A stretch of DNA of 64,000 bases from Tetragonia tetragonoides (taxonomy: Eukaryota; Streptophyta; Magnoliopsida; Caryophyllales; Aizoaceae): NCBI GenBank assembly GCA_038025085.1, contig CM076147.1, forward strand, positions 44,972,766 to 45,036,765, read 5' to 3'. The position numbers and the translations under genes are program-made. Below the pieces are notes generated by a model. It was not told where the DNA came from. It saw nothing but the letters and a program-made list of their open reading frames with translations, and did not search any database. Each line of letters starts with the position of its first letter. Within the stretch, counting starts at the first letter, position 1. This document shows positions 48,965 through 62,048 of the stretch, piece after piece.

Positions 48965-51806
48965 ATGGGAGAAGATGAGAGGAATCCTCTTCTCCAATCA
49001 GTATGTGAACCTCCGCCAAACAGAACTGGTTAGTAATTAATTAACTATTTAACTATACTCTCTCTCTCTCTCTCTCTCCTCTATCTCATCAGTCATCTCT
49101 CGACAGAGATCACTGCGATGATGAATGAATTACAATTTTACTTACTTTAATTGCCATACATATATCATATATGAATGAATTCATATTCATATTCATATTC
49201 ATAAGGTGTAGTTTGCAATTAATCATGTAATAGCAGTAGAGGATTATATATATATTGTTGATGATGATGATGATGAATTTTGATTGAATTGAATGAATGT
49301 TAATTACTCCAGTTGGATTGTGTTAGAAATTGAATTGAATTGAATTGAATTGAATGAATGTTAATTAAGTTGGATTGTTTTAGAAATTGAATGAATGTTA
49401 ATTACTCCAGTTGGATTGTTTTAGAAATCGAATTGAATTGAATTGAATTGAATTGAATATTGGGATTGTGACAGGGACACTATGGTCAGCAGTAGCACAC
49501 ATAATAACAGGAGTAATAGGTTCAGGAGTATTGTCGCTGGCATGGAGTATGGCACAATTAGGTTGGATAGCAGGTCCTTTGGCCATGATCATCTTCGCTT
49601 CTGTTACTCTCATCTCTGCTTTTCTTCTATGCGACTGTTATAGATCTCCTGATCCCAAACATGGTCCTCATCGTAATCCTTCTTACCTTGATGCTGTGCG
49701 CCTCTATTTAGGTATCCTTTCCTTTTCTTTTCTCCTTTTAATTTCCCAACTTCAATTATTAGTATTAATTAATTTATTAATAATTCATTCCCCAGGTGAA
49801 AAGAGGTCTTGGCTCTGTGGCTTCTTTGTGCACATCAACTTATATGGGATAGGAATTGCTTACACTATCACTTCTGCTATTAGCATGAGGTATTCCCCAT
49901 AAACTATGTGCCCCCTTTTCAATTTCGTAGCTACGGAGGGAGTACCATTGCTAACAACCATGCCAGTTTCATTTTTAGAATTTACAACTCATCTGTCTCA
50001 CCCGCCCGCCTCATCAAGAGACAAAACCAAGCCTGCTGTCTGGCGCGGCCAATGTATTAAAAGGCGTGAGGCGCAATGAGGCGATGGAGGTCCATAGAGC
50101 CTAGGCGCAAGGGGCAAGGCGAAGGCTCAGGCTCGCGCCTCAGTGAGGTGAGGCGCACTAGTGTATGACAGAAAAAATGCTATAAAATAAACGTTTTTTT
50201 CATCAAAATCTATCTCATGTGCACCTCAAGTGCGCCTCAGTGCGCCTCTGTGCGCCTCAAGTGCGTCTCAGTGCGCCTCGGTGCACCTCAGTGCGCCTCA
50301 CTGAAATCGCCTCGCCTCACCCTCAAAAAGCGATAGGTTGCTGCGCCTCACGCCTAGGCGCGCTTTTTAATACACTGGGCGTGGCCCAGCCCTGGGGCGG
50401 GACATTCATATTCTAATTATAAGTACCTCTGCTCTTTCACCTTGGCAGGGCCATCCAGGAATCAAATTGTTATCACGACAAAGGCCATCAAGCCCCTTGC
50501 GATTTTGGCGATACCTCTTTTTATTACATGTTAATCTTTGGAGTCGTTCAAATTTTTATGTCCCAGATACCCGGTATGCATGATATCAAATGGGTCTCAG
50601 TCATAGCTGCAATCATGTCCCTCACTTATTCCTTCATCACCCTCGGTCTTGGAATTGCTAATGTTATAGGTATTGCATCAACATTATTATTACTCTTATC
50701 TACTATTGCCTCCAATTTCACTTTTTCACAGGATTTTTCAACAACGGACCTGCGTCTGCTTGCTCTCTTTTTGTACTTCTTACTGTATGTTGTTTCAGGA
50801 AATGGTACGATTAAGGGCAACATAGTAGGAACACCCACCTCAACTGTCATGGAAAAAGTATGGCTAGTAGCTCAAGCCCTAGGAGACGTTGCTTTTGCCT
50901 ATCCATACTCCTTAATTCTTATTGAGATACAGGTGCGCCACTGTTGCCTTTCTTGCATTGGACTCATACAATGAGTATTGTTTTTGTACCACTGTACTAT
51001 ATGTACCCACCCTTAAACAAGAGTTAACTTTTCTTTTCTCCTAACTGATCTGAAATGAAGGACACCCTAAAATCTCCACCGTCAGAAAACCAGACCATGA
51101 AGAAGGCTTCAACAATATCTATCGCAGTAACTACCTTATTCTATCTCCTTTGTGGAGGTTTCGGATATGCCGCCTTTGGAAACCGTACACCTGGGAATCT
51201 TATGACAGGATTTGGATTTTACGAGCCATACTGGCTGCTTGACATTGCTAATGCTTGCATTGTTGTTCATCTGGTTGGAGGTTATCAGGTAAAATGACTT
51301 CTGCAGTTCCTTTTATTTCAGAGAATTAGGACATCCTGGATTACAATAATTCGTAGCTTATTTCATTATTTGACTGCAAAATCGATGGGTCGTGGTATTC
51401 GTAGGTGTTCAGCCAGCCTCTGTTTGGAGCAGTTGACAGATGGTTTGCTTACAAGTTCCCAGATAATGAATTTTTCAACAGTTCCCATAGCTTGAACGTT
51501 CCTGTGTTGCCCTCGTTCAGAGTGAATCTCTTCAGACTGTGTTTCCGAACAGCTTATGTTGCATCAACTACCACAATAGCAGTGGTGTTCCCCTATTTCA
51601 ACCAAGTGTTAGGGGTCATTGGAGCCCTCATGTTTTGGCCCTTATCCATATACTTCCCTGTCGAGATGTTCTTGAGGCAAAGAAATGTTCGAGCTTGGAC
51701 AGGCTGGTGGATCGCTCTACAAACCTTCACCTATGTTGGCTTACTAGTATCATTATTTGCACTATCAGGGTCAATAGAAGGACTTGTGACTGCCAAACTC
51801 GGTTGA
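48965..51806 (+). CDS. Amino acid permease, AAP family
   Basis: Proton-coupled amino acid importer of the plasma membrane (AAAP superfamily). Exons: 48965-49028, 49475-49711, 49796-49889, 50449-50669, 50799-50932, 51061-51288, 51405-51806, giving 459 residues, slightly shorter than typical AAPs because of a short N-terminus. The first exon, MGEDERNPLLQSV...NRT, joins in frame to GTLWSAVAHIITGVIGSGVL, the family's opening membrane segment. Other landmarks: SLAWSMAQLGWIAGP, ALGDVAFAYPYSLILIEIQDTL, PSENQTMKKAS, FYLLCGGFGYAAFG, GNLMTGFGFYEPYWLLD and VFPYFNQVLGVIGALMFWPL. About eleven membrane segments are expected. Subtype (AAP2/3-like or AAP7-like) cannot be settled. Intron 3 contains a GC-rich hAT MITE. 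Confidence 0.94.
50050..50377. mobile_element. GC-rich hAT-type MITE in the AAP gene intron 3
   Basis: A 328-bp foldback with ends CAATGTATTAAAA and TTTTAATACACTG, flanked by GGCGCGGC (50042-50049) and GGCGTGGC (50378-50385), an 8-bp duplication with one mismatch. The interior is packed with GAGGCGCA/TGCGCCTCA words in both orientations. No ORF. Confidence 0.78.
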
Positions 51807-52529
51807 GAAGCCTTGGGTATACAATGTGATGACCGATTAATGGAGAGGAACACTGGAAGATAAGCTCTGAGATCTTATGAGGGTGGTCCTGACAAACAAT
51901 GTTGAGTAATGTGAAAAATTGCTACTTACATCTGCCCGCTGATTCATCGAGTTAGTTTCTGGTAATGCAGTTGGATATAATTCCAAAAGAACCTGAAATA
52001 GAATATCAATTCATTTTCATTTGTTCACTTTTGAGCCTTTTGTGATGCGTTGTTACAGCTACTTGCAATTGTTCCATTCCATTCAGTGAGATTTGGAAGA
52101 TACCCTTGACAGAATCTCACTACAACCAAGCTTATTGAATTCAATGCATCATTTTGATCAAGTTTAAGAAATAGATTTTCCTTGGTAAAAAGTTTAATGT
52201 GATGCATGCGGGTATTAAAAACGTTCCCGAGCCTTGCTCAAATAGCCAATGATGGATGTTTTACTGCTCCAAAAAACGTTCATACGAATATGATATCAGC
52301 AAAATTAAAGAAGAAAGAAAAAACATTCTGTGGCCTCAGTAACTAACTACCGTTGGTCCATTACTAAGAAGAATGGTTGCCCGTCCTGCCTAAGATTACC
52401 GAGCGAGTTACATACATAGATGGAGTATATAGGAATCAAATTACAAATAAATTTGAAAGCTTAACCAAACCAACCCGCTCGTGCAGTAAACCCATGCGTG
52501 CGCATTTGGTCCCAAGAACAGAGATGATC

Positions 52530-52578
<49 letters not shown>

Positions 52579-53167
52579 TGTGTGTGTGTAAGTGTATGAT
52601 ATGAGTTTGACCAGGTGTCTTGTGGGTGAGCTACCGGCCCCTCCTCTCACACGCTCAACGGCGTTGAATTCTTTAATCAACTCGATCATGCACCTTTGGT
52701 GCTCTCTTCTTCCCCCCTTCATTTGTTTGTGCCATCATCATTTTCAATCTCTCTCTTTCTATATAATTACTAGTATAATAAGTCTCTTCTTCCCCCTACT
52801 CTTTATATTAATATCATTCCTTTTCATTGCTTCTCTCCCACAACCACAACTATATTCTTATTCTTACATAACCTCTTAGCTTATTCTAAACACTTTGAGA
52901 CTTATTATTAGTCCTACCCAGATTTATCATTACAAGCACCCATTTTATTTTCCCTTGCATTTTTAAATGCCTTCTCTCCACGTACCTTTCATTACTTACT
53001 TGTATTACTAATTACTAATTACCTTTCATTACTTACTGCTATTACTAATTACTAATTACTATTATCACGAGTTTCTAAACTTGTTTTCTGATTTCTTGAA
53101 ACATCCACCACATTTCTAATCTAAATCTAAATCACAAAAAGATCAACAAATATATACTTAATTAACT
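51807..53167. other. AAP 3' region and MYB80 upstream region
   Basis: No ORF is supported. It contains a (GA)n run followed by (TG)n at about 52530-52588 and several short repeated words ('ttactaattactaatta' near 53005-53060) in the probable MYB80 leader. Confidence 0.6.
52530..52588. repeat. (GA)n-(TG)n compound microsatellite
   Basis: About 23 GA units followed directly by about six TG units, roughly 580 bases before the MYB80 start codon. Confidence 0.92.
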
Positions 53168-54315
53168 ATGGGTAGGATTCCATGCTGCGAGAAGGAAAAT
53201 GTCAAGAGAGGGCAATGGACACCTGAAGAAGACAACAAGCTGTCTTCCTACATCGCCCAACATGGCACTCGCAATTGGCGCCTTATTCCTAAGAATGCTG
53301 GTTAGATTCTCTCCTTCTCTCCCCCCGCCATGACACCGCCCCTCGAATAACAAAAAGAAAGAACTTTACACACCTGTTAAAACATCTCATTTAACATTGT
53401 TGATGCATGAACAGGTCTTCAAAGATGTGGAAAGAGTTGCAGGCTGCGATGGACCAACTACCTAAGGCCTGATCTCAAGCATGGTCAATTCTCTCAGGCA
53501 GAGGAAGAAACCATCATGAAGCTTCATGCAGTTGTAGGCAACCGGTATGTAGCACACAATACATCATTTTGATTATTCTCTCTATGGCTGTACATTCAGT
53601 TAAGCACACAAAGGCTTATAATTGCGTTTCACAATACAGATGGTCGCTGATTGCTGCTCAGCTTCCTGGCCGCACCGATAATGATGTCAAGAACCACTGG
53701 AACACCAAGCTTAAGAAAAAGTTGACTGGCATGGGAATTGATCCGGTCACCCATAAGTCTTTCTCTCACCTGATGGCCGAGATAGCAACCACTTTGGGAC
53801 CCCCTCAGGTTGCCAATCTAACTGAAGCAGCCCTCGGTTGCTTCAAGGATGAAATGCTCCACCTCCTGACCAAGAAGCGCATCGACTTCCAACTCCAACC
53901 AGCCAACGCTCAGGGCGATATCAATGCCTCATATGTCATGAGTAAACAGGTAGCCAAGGAGGATACAGTAGAGAGGATCAAGTTTGGATTATCGAGAGCC
54001 ATACAACAACCTGACATGATAATCTCAAACAAGCCTTGGGAACCCACTGCAGCAACACCAAACCCGGTCAATGGGGCCTGCACTACATTTGCAGAATTCC
54101 ACTATGGTCAATCTTCATTTGGCAGCGAAGAAGATGGATCACCATGGAGCCAAACTTCTACAGCAGGAGACCAACTAGGGCACTTGAAACTGGAGGATGA
54201 AAATGGAGAGGAGTGTGAAGGTGGAAAAGAGATTAGAAATGGATCCAGCATATTCAATACGGACTGTGTCCTGTGGGATTTACCATCGGATGAACTAATG
54301 CACCCCATGATCTAA
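53168..54315 (+). CDS. MYB80: R2R3-MYB transcription factor MYB80 (tapetum and pollen development)
   Basis: A nuclear regulator; MYB80 (formerly MYB103 in Arabidopsis) controls tapetal programmed cell death and pollen wall formation. Exons: 53168-53300, 53415-53544, 53640-54315, giving 312 residues. It begins [21 protein letters not shown]2 (about 14-62) and R3 (about 67-113) have the regular Trp residues, including [17 protein letters not shown] and [18 protein letters not shown]. Beyond the MYB domain, [20 protein letters not shown] and [21 protein letters not shown] are hallmarks of this subgroup, and the end [14 protein letters not shown] fits the MYB80 C-terminus. Both introns sit at positions conserved in R2R3-MYBs. 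Confidence 0.95.
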
Positions 54316-54490
54316 GTTTCCCTGAGTAGGAAAGGGGCGAAGGAAGCAGAAAAAAATGGAAAATAAAGGAATTGCGTAGCCAGTCTATGTGAAATAATGG
54401 ATTTCATTAACCTGGTACCAAAAGTTACAAATGTAAATAAGGTACATATATGATTTATGACGGCTTTACCCTCTTCCTATTGGTAAAAAT

Positions 54491-55535
54491 TCAAGCAAAA
54501 TATGACGACGAAGACGATGTATCAGCAAGAACCTGCAAAGTTGCAAACAGAAAGCACGATGAGGGAAAGATCACCAATAATATGCTGAAATATATCTCTA
54601 GTTAAGGTCAGCTAAATCAAAATTCAATAATATACAGTTTTTCACATCCAGATACCTCTAGTTGTTCTTCATTGAATTGATCTTTCTGAACATTCCATGT
54701 ATCAGCATGGGTTCTTCGGAACTCAGCAACAGCTTTCGTAACTGTTGATCTCACAGGTGACGGCTCAACAACAAAGTGGGCCAATAGTGTAACATGCTCC
54801 GGCAACCATCTGAAACAAGATACCATCTTTAACAAACATTGCCCAACAAACGAAACATATTGTTGGGCTCAAGATATCAAAGTAACAACCACCTTACAAG
54901 ATTTGGACTCTTCTTTGCTCCTTTCCCAGGGGCTCGATAAACAGAAAACTATAAAAGAAGGGGGTGGGAATGGGGGTAGGATATAGTACTGTACTATGCA
55001 TAAGATAACATACTGTAATACAGGTTGGATAATAATTTGATGTGCCATTAAGATGTGAACCATTTCACACAAACTCAAGGAAAATGATAAACCTGAGAAG
55101 TCCTAGAAACAGGTGAACCAGCAAAGAACCAATTTTTTTTATTTATAAGCAAAGAAGCAAAGGTGCGAGGAAAGCTGGTTCCAAGAACCAAACTTTTGCA
55201 GATAGCAGCAAAATTTAGTTGCAACTACGTAAAATAAATTACAAAAATAAAATAAAATGAGAATTTGATAAACATATCAAATAAGCCTTACTGACATGTT
55301 CTTGGAGCATTAGAGGCAAGGTAAAGTAAATAGTTCCCTAGATAACAGAAAAAAATAAAAATGATAAACATCACTGCATCATCACACTGGAATAAAAGTG
55401 GATTATATGCAGGCGCCGATCTATAACAGAAATTAGGAACTTTCCCAATTTTACCTTGGCATGTCGTACGGAATAGATAAGACACAAGCCACCAAAGCAA
55501 GCACAGCACCATGAATGGACGCAACAGTATAGGAT
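54491..55535 (-). pseudogene. PA200: PA200/PSME4 C-terminal exons, detached from the gene body
   Basis: Last three exons of proteasome activator PA200 (Blm10 family), which caps the 20S proteasome with HEAT-like repeats and opens the gate with its C-terminal tail. Exons in coding order: 55455-55535 (VASIHGAVLALVACV, SIPYDMPR), 54656-54809 (WLPEHVTLLAHFVVEPSPV, THADTWNVQKDQF), 54491-54532 (VLADTSSSSSYFA, stop). The Tyr-Phe-Ala tail is the gate-opening end. Frame and splice sites are intact. The preceding exons should lie at higher coordinates on this strand but do not: by about 55984 the DNA carries central PA200 exons on the other strand. It is called broken rather than decayed. Confidence 0.82.
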
Positions 55536-55983
55536 CTGCTTTTCCACCAAAATCAATAACAAGTTAACTATAACTCATGCCACAAAAAATCTAAGAGCAG
55601 ATAACGATGAAGCTCGACAGGAATCAATGCATCTGTGTAAGAAGCACTTGCGTAGGTATAGTGTCTCCGTTATACCTTTTGCCACTTTATACTCTTAATC
55701 ACGTGTGTCAAATGGAATTTCGTTCTATAGGGGACTGCTAAAGCTACACCAAGGAGATGTTTCTTCATTAGGCCTACAAACTAACTACCAACTTACAAAA
55801 TCATCTTTACTATTGTTTGCATTTTTGGATATGCGATTATATATGTAATTGTTCATTTTGTATTCTCTTACGCTTGTATGTGTGCCGAACCTTGCTACTT
55901 GTTTCTCTCAGAAATGCTGTTAAATGTATGCTCTCTGATTTCTTATCTACTGAGGATATCTGACAAGCATAAAAATTGTGTAG

Positions 55984-58900
55984 GAACTGAGAAAGACCTC
56001 CTCAAGGTGACTCTTCTGCGGATTGACTCCTCATTGCAAGGCATATTGTCTTGCTTGCCAGATTTCAGGCCTTCCTTCTCTAATGGGAATGCTGAGGATC
56101 TGGTACACAATTTGTTCTTGCTCGCTGGTGCTGCAGGTGCAAGAGTTGGCAGCTCTGAAATGCGAGAGAGGGCTGCTGAAATCGTACATGCAGCCTGCAG
56201 GTAGTTCTCAAATATAAGCATCCTTCTGAGTAATCACCAAGTACTTCAAAATTTATATGATGAACGTTATAACTCCCACCCTTCAATAGTAAAGGGAAGG
56301 AGGGGACAAAGAATAAACTAGAAATATAGAAATGAAGATTTTCCACTACACTTGGTTGAGTTGATGTGCTAAACTTCATTGATGGCGGCTGGTCAGATAT
56401 CTGGTGGAGGAAAAATCAGATGATAGCATCTTACTTATTCTCATTATCCGTGTTATGGATGCTCTCTTAAATTATGGTAAGATTGTGTATTTAATTGACA
56501 ACATAGATACTGTTATGCTGCCACTAGTTTGCATTGTTTTGACAATTGGTGGTCCTCTTTATTCTGTTCATACAGGCAGCCTTGAATATGATGAATGGTC
56601 AAACCATAGGTAGGCTTGGAAATTGGAATCTGCTGCTATTGTGGAACCTCCAGTAAACTTCATTACATCATCTCATTCTAGAGGCAAGAGAAGGTAAATC
56701 ATTCTTGCGTTGATGCAACTTGCGAAGACATAAAGTTCCTGGTTTAAATTTACTGTTTTAAATTGTCAATACAGGCCGCTGTGGGCACTAGTTGACAAGG
56801 CGTATATGCACAACACTTGGAGAGCATCCCAATCATCCTTCCATTTGTTCCGCACCAGGGCTGATGTCTCTCCATCAAGTCATGGAATTATTCTGATGGA
56901 TGATCTTCTAAACCTAGCTTTGCATAGATATGAAACTGTTCGCTTGTGAGTTTATATGATGTTTTTCTGTCGTTTTTTTTTTAAATGATTATCATGTGAC
57001 ATTTGTTATAAGAAAAAGTACATATTCATAAAAAGTCAAGAATACAGCAATGGAGGACAGGATGTCCGCAAGAGCAAACTATTTGCTAGTTGGCCCAGTT
57101 CCTCTGGACCTCAGTGACAGAATAACTATAGAATTCCCCGCTCTGTTGGACCCTAAAGAACCCAGAAAAGTAACATGTCCACAGCAACTCCAAGGACAAG
57201 GCGGACCTAGAGAACACCCGTGCCTGGATCTTTTTATTTATTTATCATTGTTAACGATATATCTCTTTAGATAAGAAACAAGTATGCATTAGTGAGTTTC
57301 AGAAATACAGCAGAAGAGTACAAGTGTCCGTTATAAAATGAAAATTACAAGCTGGCCCACTTCCTCTGGACCTCAGTAGTACTATAGCCTCCTATACTTT
57401 AACCCTTCTGCATTACACCATCAAGAAGAAAATGAGTAACTTGATCCCAAAGCACGTAAGGAGGAATATCAGTTCCAGAAAAGACTTGTGTATTCCTTTC
57501 AATTCGCACCATAATACTTCTTACTAATTGTTATATCACAAATTCACAACGATCAGTTCCTTTTACCCAACACAAAACCCGAAACCGGACTCTGCAAGTA
57601 CTCCACAACAGTTAGCTCTTAGTTAAGAGCAGAGTAGTGCAACTTGCTACACTAATTGACTTGACTATTTTTTCCACAACTTTGTGGATAGTTGTACTGA
57701 AATATGGCTTTGAAATCTAAGGGTTATATTGGAAATGGATTGATTTTTAGATAAGGAAATTTTTTATTAATCAAATATGTAAAGAATACGAAAAAAGAGG
57801 ATAAGGCATCCTCATAAGCAAAAACCAAAGGAGACAAATCTTTTGGAAATGGATCGATACATTGTGTGCTATGTGAAGGAGATAGATAAGATGGTAGGCT
57901 GTTGTCATTTGCCTATACTTGCAGATGTCTGTTGTTCAATAAAGGCATCTCAGTTCATTTGTACTTATCCTTTTGTTTGGAGGTGATTGATGTAGAGGTG
58001 ATCGCCCCAGTTTTATCTCTTAAGCACAAAATGGGTGCTTAGAGATGTAGCTCACATGTCTGCCCTTTTGTATCCCTTATGAAAGGAGACATAGTTCTAT
58101 CAGAGACGTCTTATTATCCTTTTGCATCAGCAATGGGTCTATGCAGTTGGCCATGCTTAGGTTTCTAAGTCTTGACAAAGTCAATTGTCTTACTACACTG
58201 CCCTCTGCTGCTTCTTTGTTGTGAAATGGAGTCCAGTCAATGCTTTTGCAACTTAGTTAAGGTTGGATACTTCCAAATCTGCCGTAGGTAGGAGATCTTT
58301 AAAGGTTAGGACCACATATGTTATGGATTCCATGTTTTTGGATGCTCATGATGAAATCTTGATGTTGTCATAGAGTAAACTATTCACTTAGGTGGTGTTT
58401 GGCCTCACTTGTGAGTAGCTTCTACCTTTCCTCCTATTTTCCGTTACAAACCTCCCCCTGCCCTTGCCCCTGCCCCTCTTCCTCACCCCCATTTTTAGCT
58501 TCTAAGAAGCTCAAAACACCCATTGGGAGGCCCAAAAATAGAAGCTCCAATTTGATGCTTCTACTTTTGGGGCTTCTAGGGGGTCCTAGGGAGTGTTTAA
58601 AACTTTTTGATTGTTGAAAATGGGGGTGAGGAGGAGGTGGAGGGGGTGGTTTGTGAGGAAAAATTAGGGGAAAAGTAGAAACTACTCACAAGCTAGGCCA
58701 AACATGCTCTTAGTTCTTGACAAATAGGATAGACTTCCAGGTCTACGACTTTATGTTAGTGGCATCTTGGCATACTTCAGAAAGTTGAGAATTACCAGTC
58801 TCGAAATGTCACGAGATCAGCATCGTTTAGACAAAGGCTGAAGGAGTTCGTTTGACTTGTATGGTTGAGTGATGTGCAGTGAAATTGACACGTTCTTTTG

Positions 58901-61900
58901 GGTTAGTGTCTGGTTGCATATGCAGAATTCAGTAGCAGAACTTTTGTTCTGTTTACTTGTCCCTCTGATGATTCTGATCTTAAACACTTTGTTCTAACGA
59001 AACCTTTGAAAAAACCCCGAACTGTTAGTTGATGTCTTGAACTGTATGAATCATATCCATTTTCGTTTGTCTGTGGCAGTCAAAAGACTTCCCCAGTCCC
59101 CACCACCTACCCTCACTATCCCCCCCCAGAAAAAAATAAAAAGTAAAAAGAAGTAAAGAAGAAGTAGAAAAATATGTTGCCATGGTATATTCAGATAAAT
59201 CATTTGTCTGTTGGTTTTGTCTTCCCTATCCTTTGCTCCATATATGTTGCCATGGTATATCCATTTGGTTCTAAATATTTGTTGAACTGGTGATCAGGCT
59301 TGCTGGTAAGAGCCTCCTGAAGATGATAAAGAGATGGCCATCTATGGTTTCAAGGTGTACGCTTCCCCTAGCTGAGAATTTGGCAGACTCCAGTGCACCT
59401 GAATATGCTGTACTGGGGTCCTGCACTATTCTGTCCACTCAAACAGTTCTGAAGCACTTGACAACGGTAAACAAACCTGGTCATCTTTTTGGTTCGTAAT
59501 ACATTTTATGTCGGTTTTTTAAATACGTTTCTTTGATTATTGTCCAGGATGCAAAGGCTTTTACTTCATTTGTCATTGGAATTCTGAAAAGGTGGTTTGC
59601 TATGTATAAATTTTTCCATGAGTTTGCGTGTTACTTGCATATTCTGCTGTTCTTTTATTTAGTTATCTTTTTCCCTTTTTTAGCTCTCACCATGAATCAA
59701 TGAAAGCTCAAAAAGCAATCACCGAGGTAATATTTTGGAAGCTGAATCACCTTTTGTTGGCGTTTTTATGCGTACGTCGTTGTATTTATATGGTTTATCT
59801 CAACGAAGGTCTTGTCTTAACATGCAGCTTTTTGTGAAATTCAACATTCTATTTTCGGGAGTCCCTAGAAGCATCTTCAAGACTTCAACCAGCCAGTCAG
59901 ATGATCAAAGTTTTACTGATTTGATTTCTCAGATTGGTTCTGATACCAGTGGTGTACACTGGAGGTAAATATGTGGTCTGTGACTCTAATAAATTAACAC
60001 AATCACATAAGCTCAGCTCTTTTATGATTTGGTAAAATGATCTTTGTTTTGTCAACACAAACAGTTGACAGACAGATCCCTGTTTTGGTGGGTTAAGCCA
60101 TAAAGTGTGGGGTCTTATTCCTGGTGATGCAGCGGATGAGAATTTAATTGGTTCCTGCTCCTCTCAGGTACAATTTGATGGCTAACCGAGTTTTGCTATT
60201 GGTGGTGATGGCTTCAAGGAGTGATCCACATTCCTCTACAACAATTCTGAGCGAAACTGCGGGTCAGTGTGATGTTGACTTAAATAAATAGATCTTGTGG
60301 TATATAAGTGTTTAGATGATGGAAAATGTATAACCCTTCTGCAGATATGGTTGAAATGTTGTTGCTAAGCTCTTATGGTCATTTTAGTTCATGAACTGAT
60401 TTTAGTGAACCTGTGGCGAAGTCTTTTCAACCAGTGGATTTCTTCTACAATATGAACATGTTGTGTTACGATATGTTGGTTTATTGTTATTGTCATGCTT
60501 TTTGAGCTTCCTTGCTTGTCTTCACGTTGTCACATCATGACATCAGAAGGATATATCTAAGCAAAAGGGACGTGAGGCGTTGAGTCACTTCTTTTAAAAT
60601 TCAGGATGAGTTTTTCTTTTTCAATAGATGTTTGCTAAATAACTTGACTTACACTAATCTCTTAACTAATTGGAAAATAGTTTTCTATCAGTTGAGAAAT
60701 ATAGATACTGGGATAAAACATAAGAACAGTCTCTAGCATTTTCTATACAATGTCTAAACCTCTATAAGTATAAACAAGAAGTACTTTTTGTTTGTTGACA
60801 AATCTCAGTTGGTAGCTTGAGGTTACTTGTTTTTGCGAGTTGCCATAAACAAGGATACCATTGTTATTTGGTTGTTTATTAGGGACATTACAAAAAGTAG
60901 CATTACTCATAGGTAATGAGAGCATCGGTTTGAGATCGTAAGAGTATCTGATATGATAATTGGAAAGCGCGTGGAGCTATCCCGCTCTAGAAAGGTTTCC
61001 TTTTTCAGCAGTGTGCCTTTACCTCCATTACTCCCTGCCTTTCTTCTACCCATTCCCTTACCGTCTTACAAATATCTTTCTTGTGCCAATATCATTATTA
61101 TTATTATTATTATGTTGTTGTTGTCAAGCAGGATAAAGTGTGGTGTTTTTCTCCATTTTTACAGGTCATTTTTTAAAGAATTTGAAAAGCCAGCTCCCTC
61201 AAACAAGAATTCTTGCAATCTCAGCTCTCAATACATTATTAAAGGAATCACCTCATAAACTAGCCAAGTCTTCCCCAATTGCAGGAAGCACTAAATCTGC
61301 TGTTGAAGGAGCTTTGATTGAAATTTTTCAGGAAGAGGGATTCTTTAATCAGACTTTCAATAGCCTTTCTCATGTTCATATAATTAGTGATGCAGAAAGC
61401 ACATCTTCCAGGGGAAGTCATGGGAGTTCTTCGTTTCAGAGTGTAGCAGACAAATCAATAACCTTTTTCTACTTTGACTTCACAGCTTCTTGGCCACGAA
61501 CTCCTAGTTGGATTTCTTTGCTAGGAAGTGATACATTCTATTCAAACTTTGCTCGGATTTTTAAACGACTGATTCAAGAATGTGGAACTCCTGTCTTACA
61601 AGCTTTGAAGAGTGCCATAGAGGAATTTACAAGTGCTAAGGAGAGAGCTAAGCAATGTGTTGCTGCTGAGGCGTTTGCTGGAGTTTTGCATTCTGATGTC
61701 AGTGGTCTCCTTGATGCATGGGATGATTGGATAATGGCCAAACTTCAAGACATCACTATGGCACCATCAGTGGAATCTGTGCCTGAGTGGGCATCTTGCA
61801 TACGGTATGCTGTGACTGGGAAGGGGAAGCAAGGAACACGGGTTCCTCTTCTGAGGCAGAAAATAGTAGAGTGTCTGCTTACACCTTTACCTCAGACTGT

Positions 61901-62048
61901 GGCTACTTCTGTTGTTGCCAAACGGTATGCTTTTCTAGCAGCTGCATTTATAGAAGTGTCACCGCCAAAAATGCCAAAGGCTGAACTACTGCTTCACAAG
62001 CAACTTTTGAATGAGTTACTGGTCAACATGAGCCATTCATCTGCACAA
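55984..62048 (+). pseudogene. PA200: PA200/PSME4 central exons, opposite strand, one nonsense codon
   Basis: Ten consecutive central exons of PA200: 55984-56200 (VTLLRIDSSLQGILSCLPDF), 56397-56476 (EEKSDDSILLILIIRVMDAL), 56576-56693, 56775-56945 (RPLWALVDKAYMHNTWR), 59298-59466 (LAGKSLLKMIKRWPSM), 59548-59591, 59684-59726 (SSHHESMKAQKAITE), 59828-59964, 60168-60262 and 61165-62048 (SWPRTPSWISLLGSDTFY, IRYAVTGKGKQGT). Every junction keeps frame. The exon at 56576 has TAG at 56611-56613 where family members have Gln (SNHR-stop-AWKLE). N-terminal exons are not found upstream, and the exons after SAQ are absent before the copia insertion. Reduced selection since a rearrangement is likely, but the good preservation says it is recent. 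Confidence 0.85.
58391..58709. mobile_element. PIF/Harbinger-type MITE in a PA200 intron
   Basis: A 319-bp foldback between TTA duplications (58388-58390 and 58710-58712). Ends are GGTGGTGTTTGGCC and the inverted GGCCAAACATGCTC. The arms extend inward with CTTGTGAGTAG and CTACTCACAAG. No ORF beyond low-complexity chance frames. Confidence 0.8.

Noticed and set aside
55878..55983. ORF extension MCAEPCYLFLSEM upstream of the first central PA200 exon
   Set aside because: It reads through an acceptor (TGTAG at 55979-55983) into intron; the family match begins after it.
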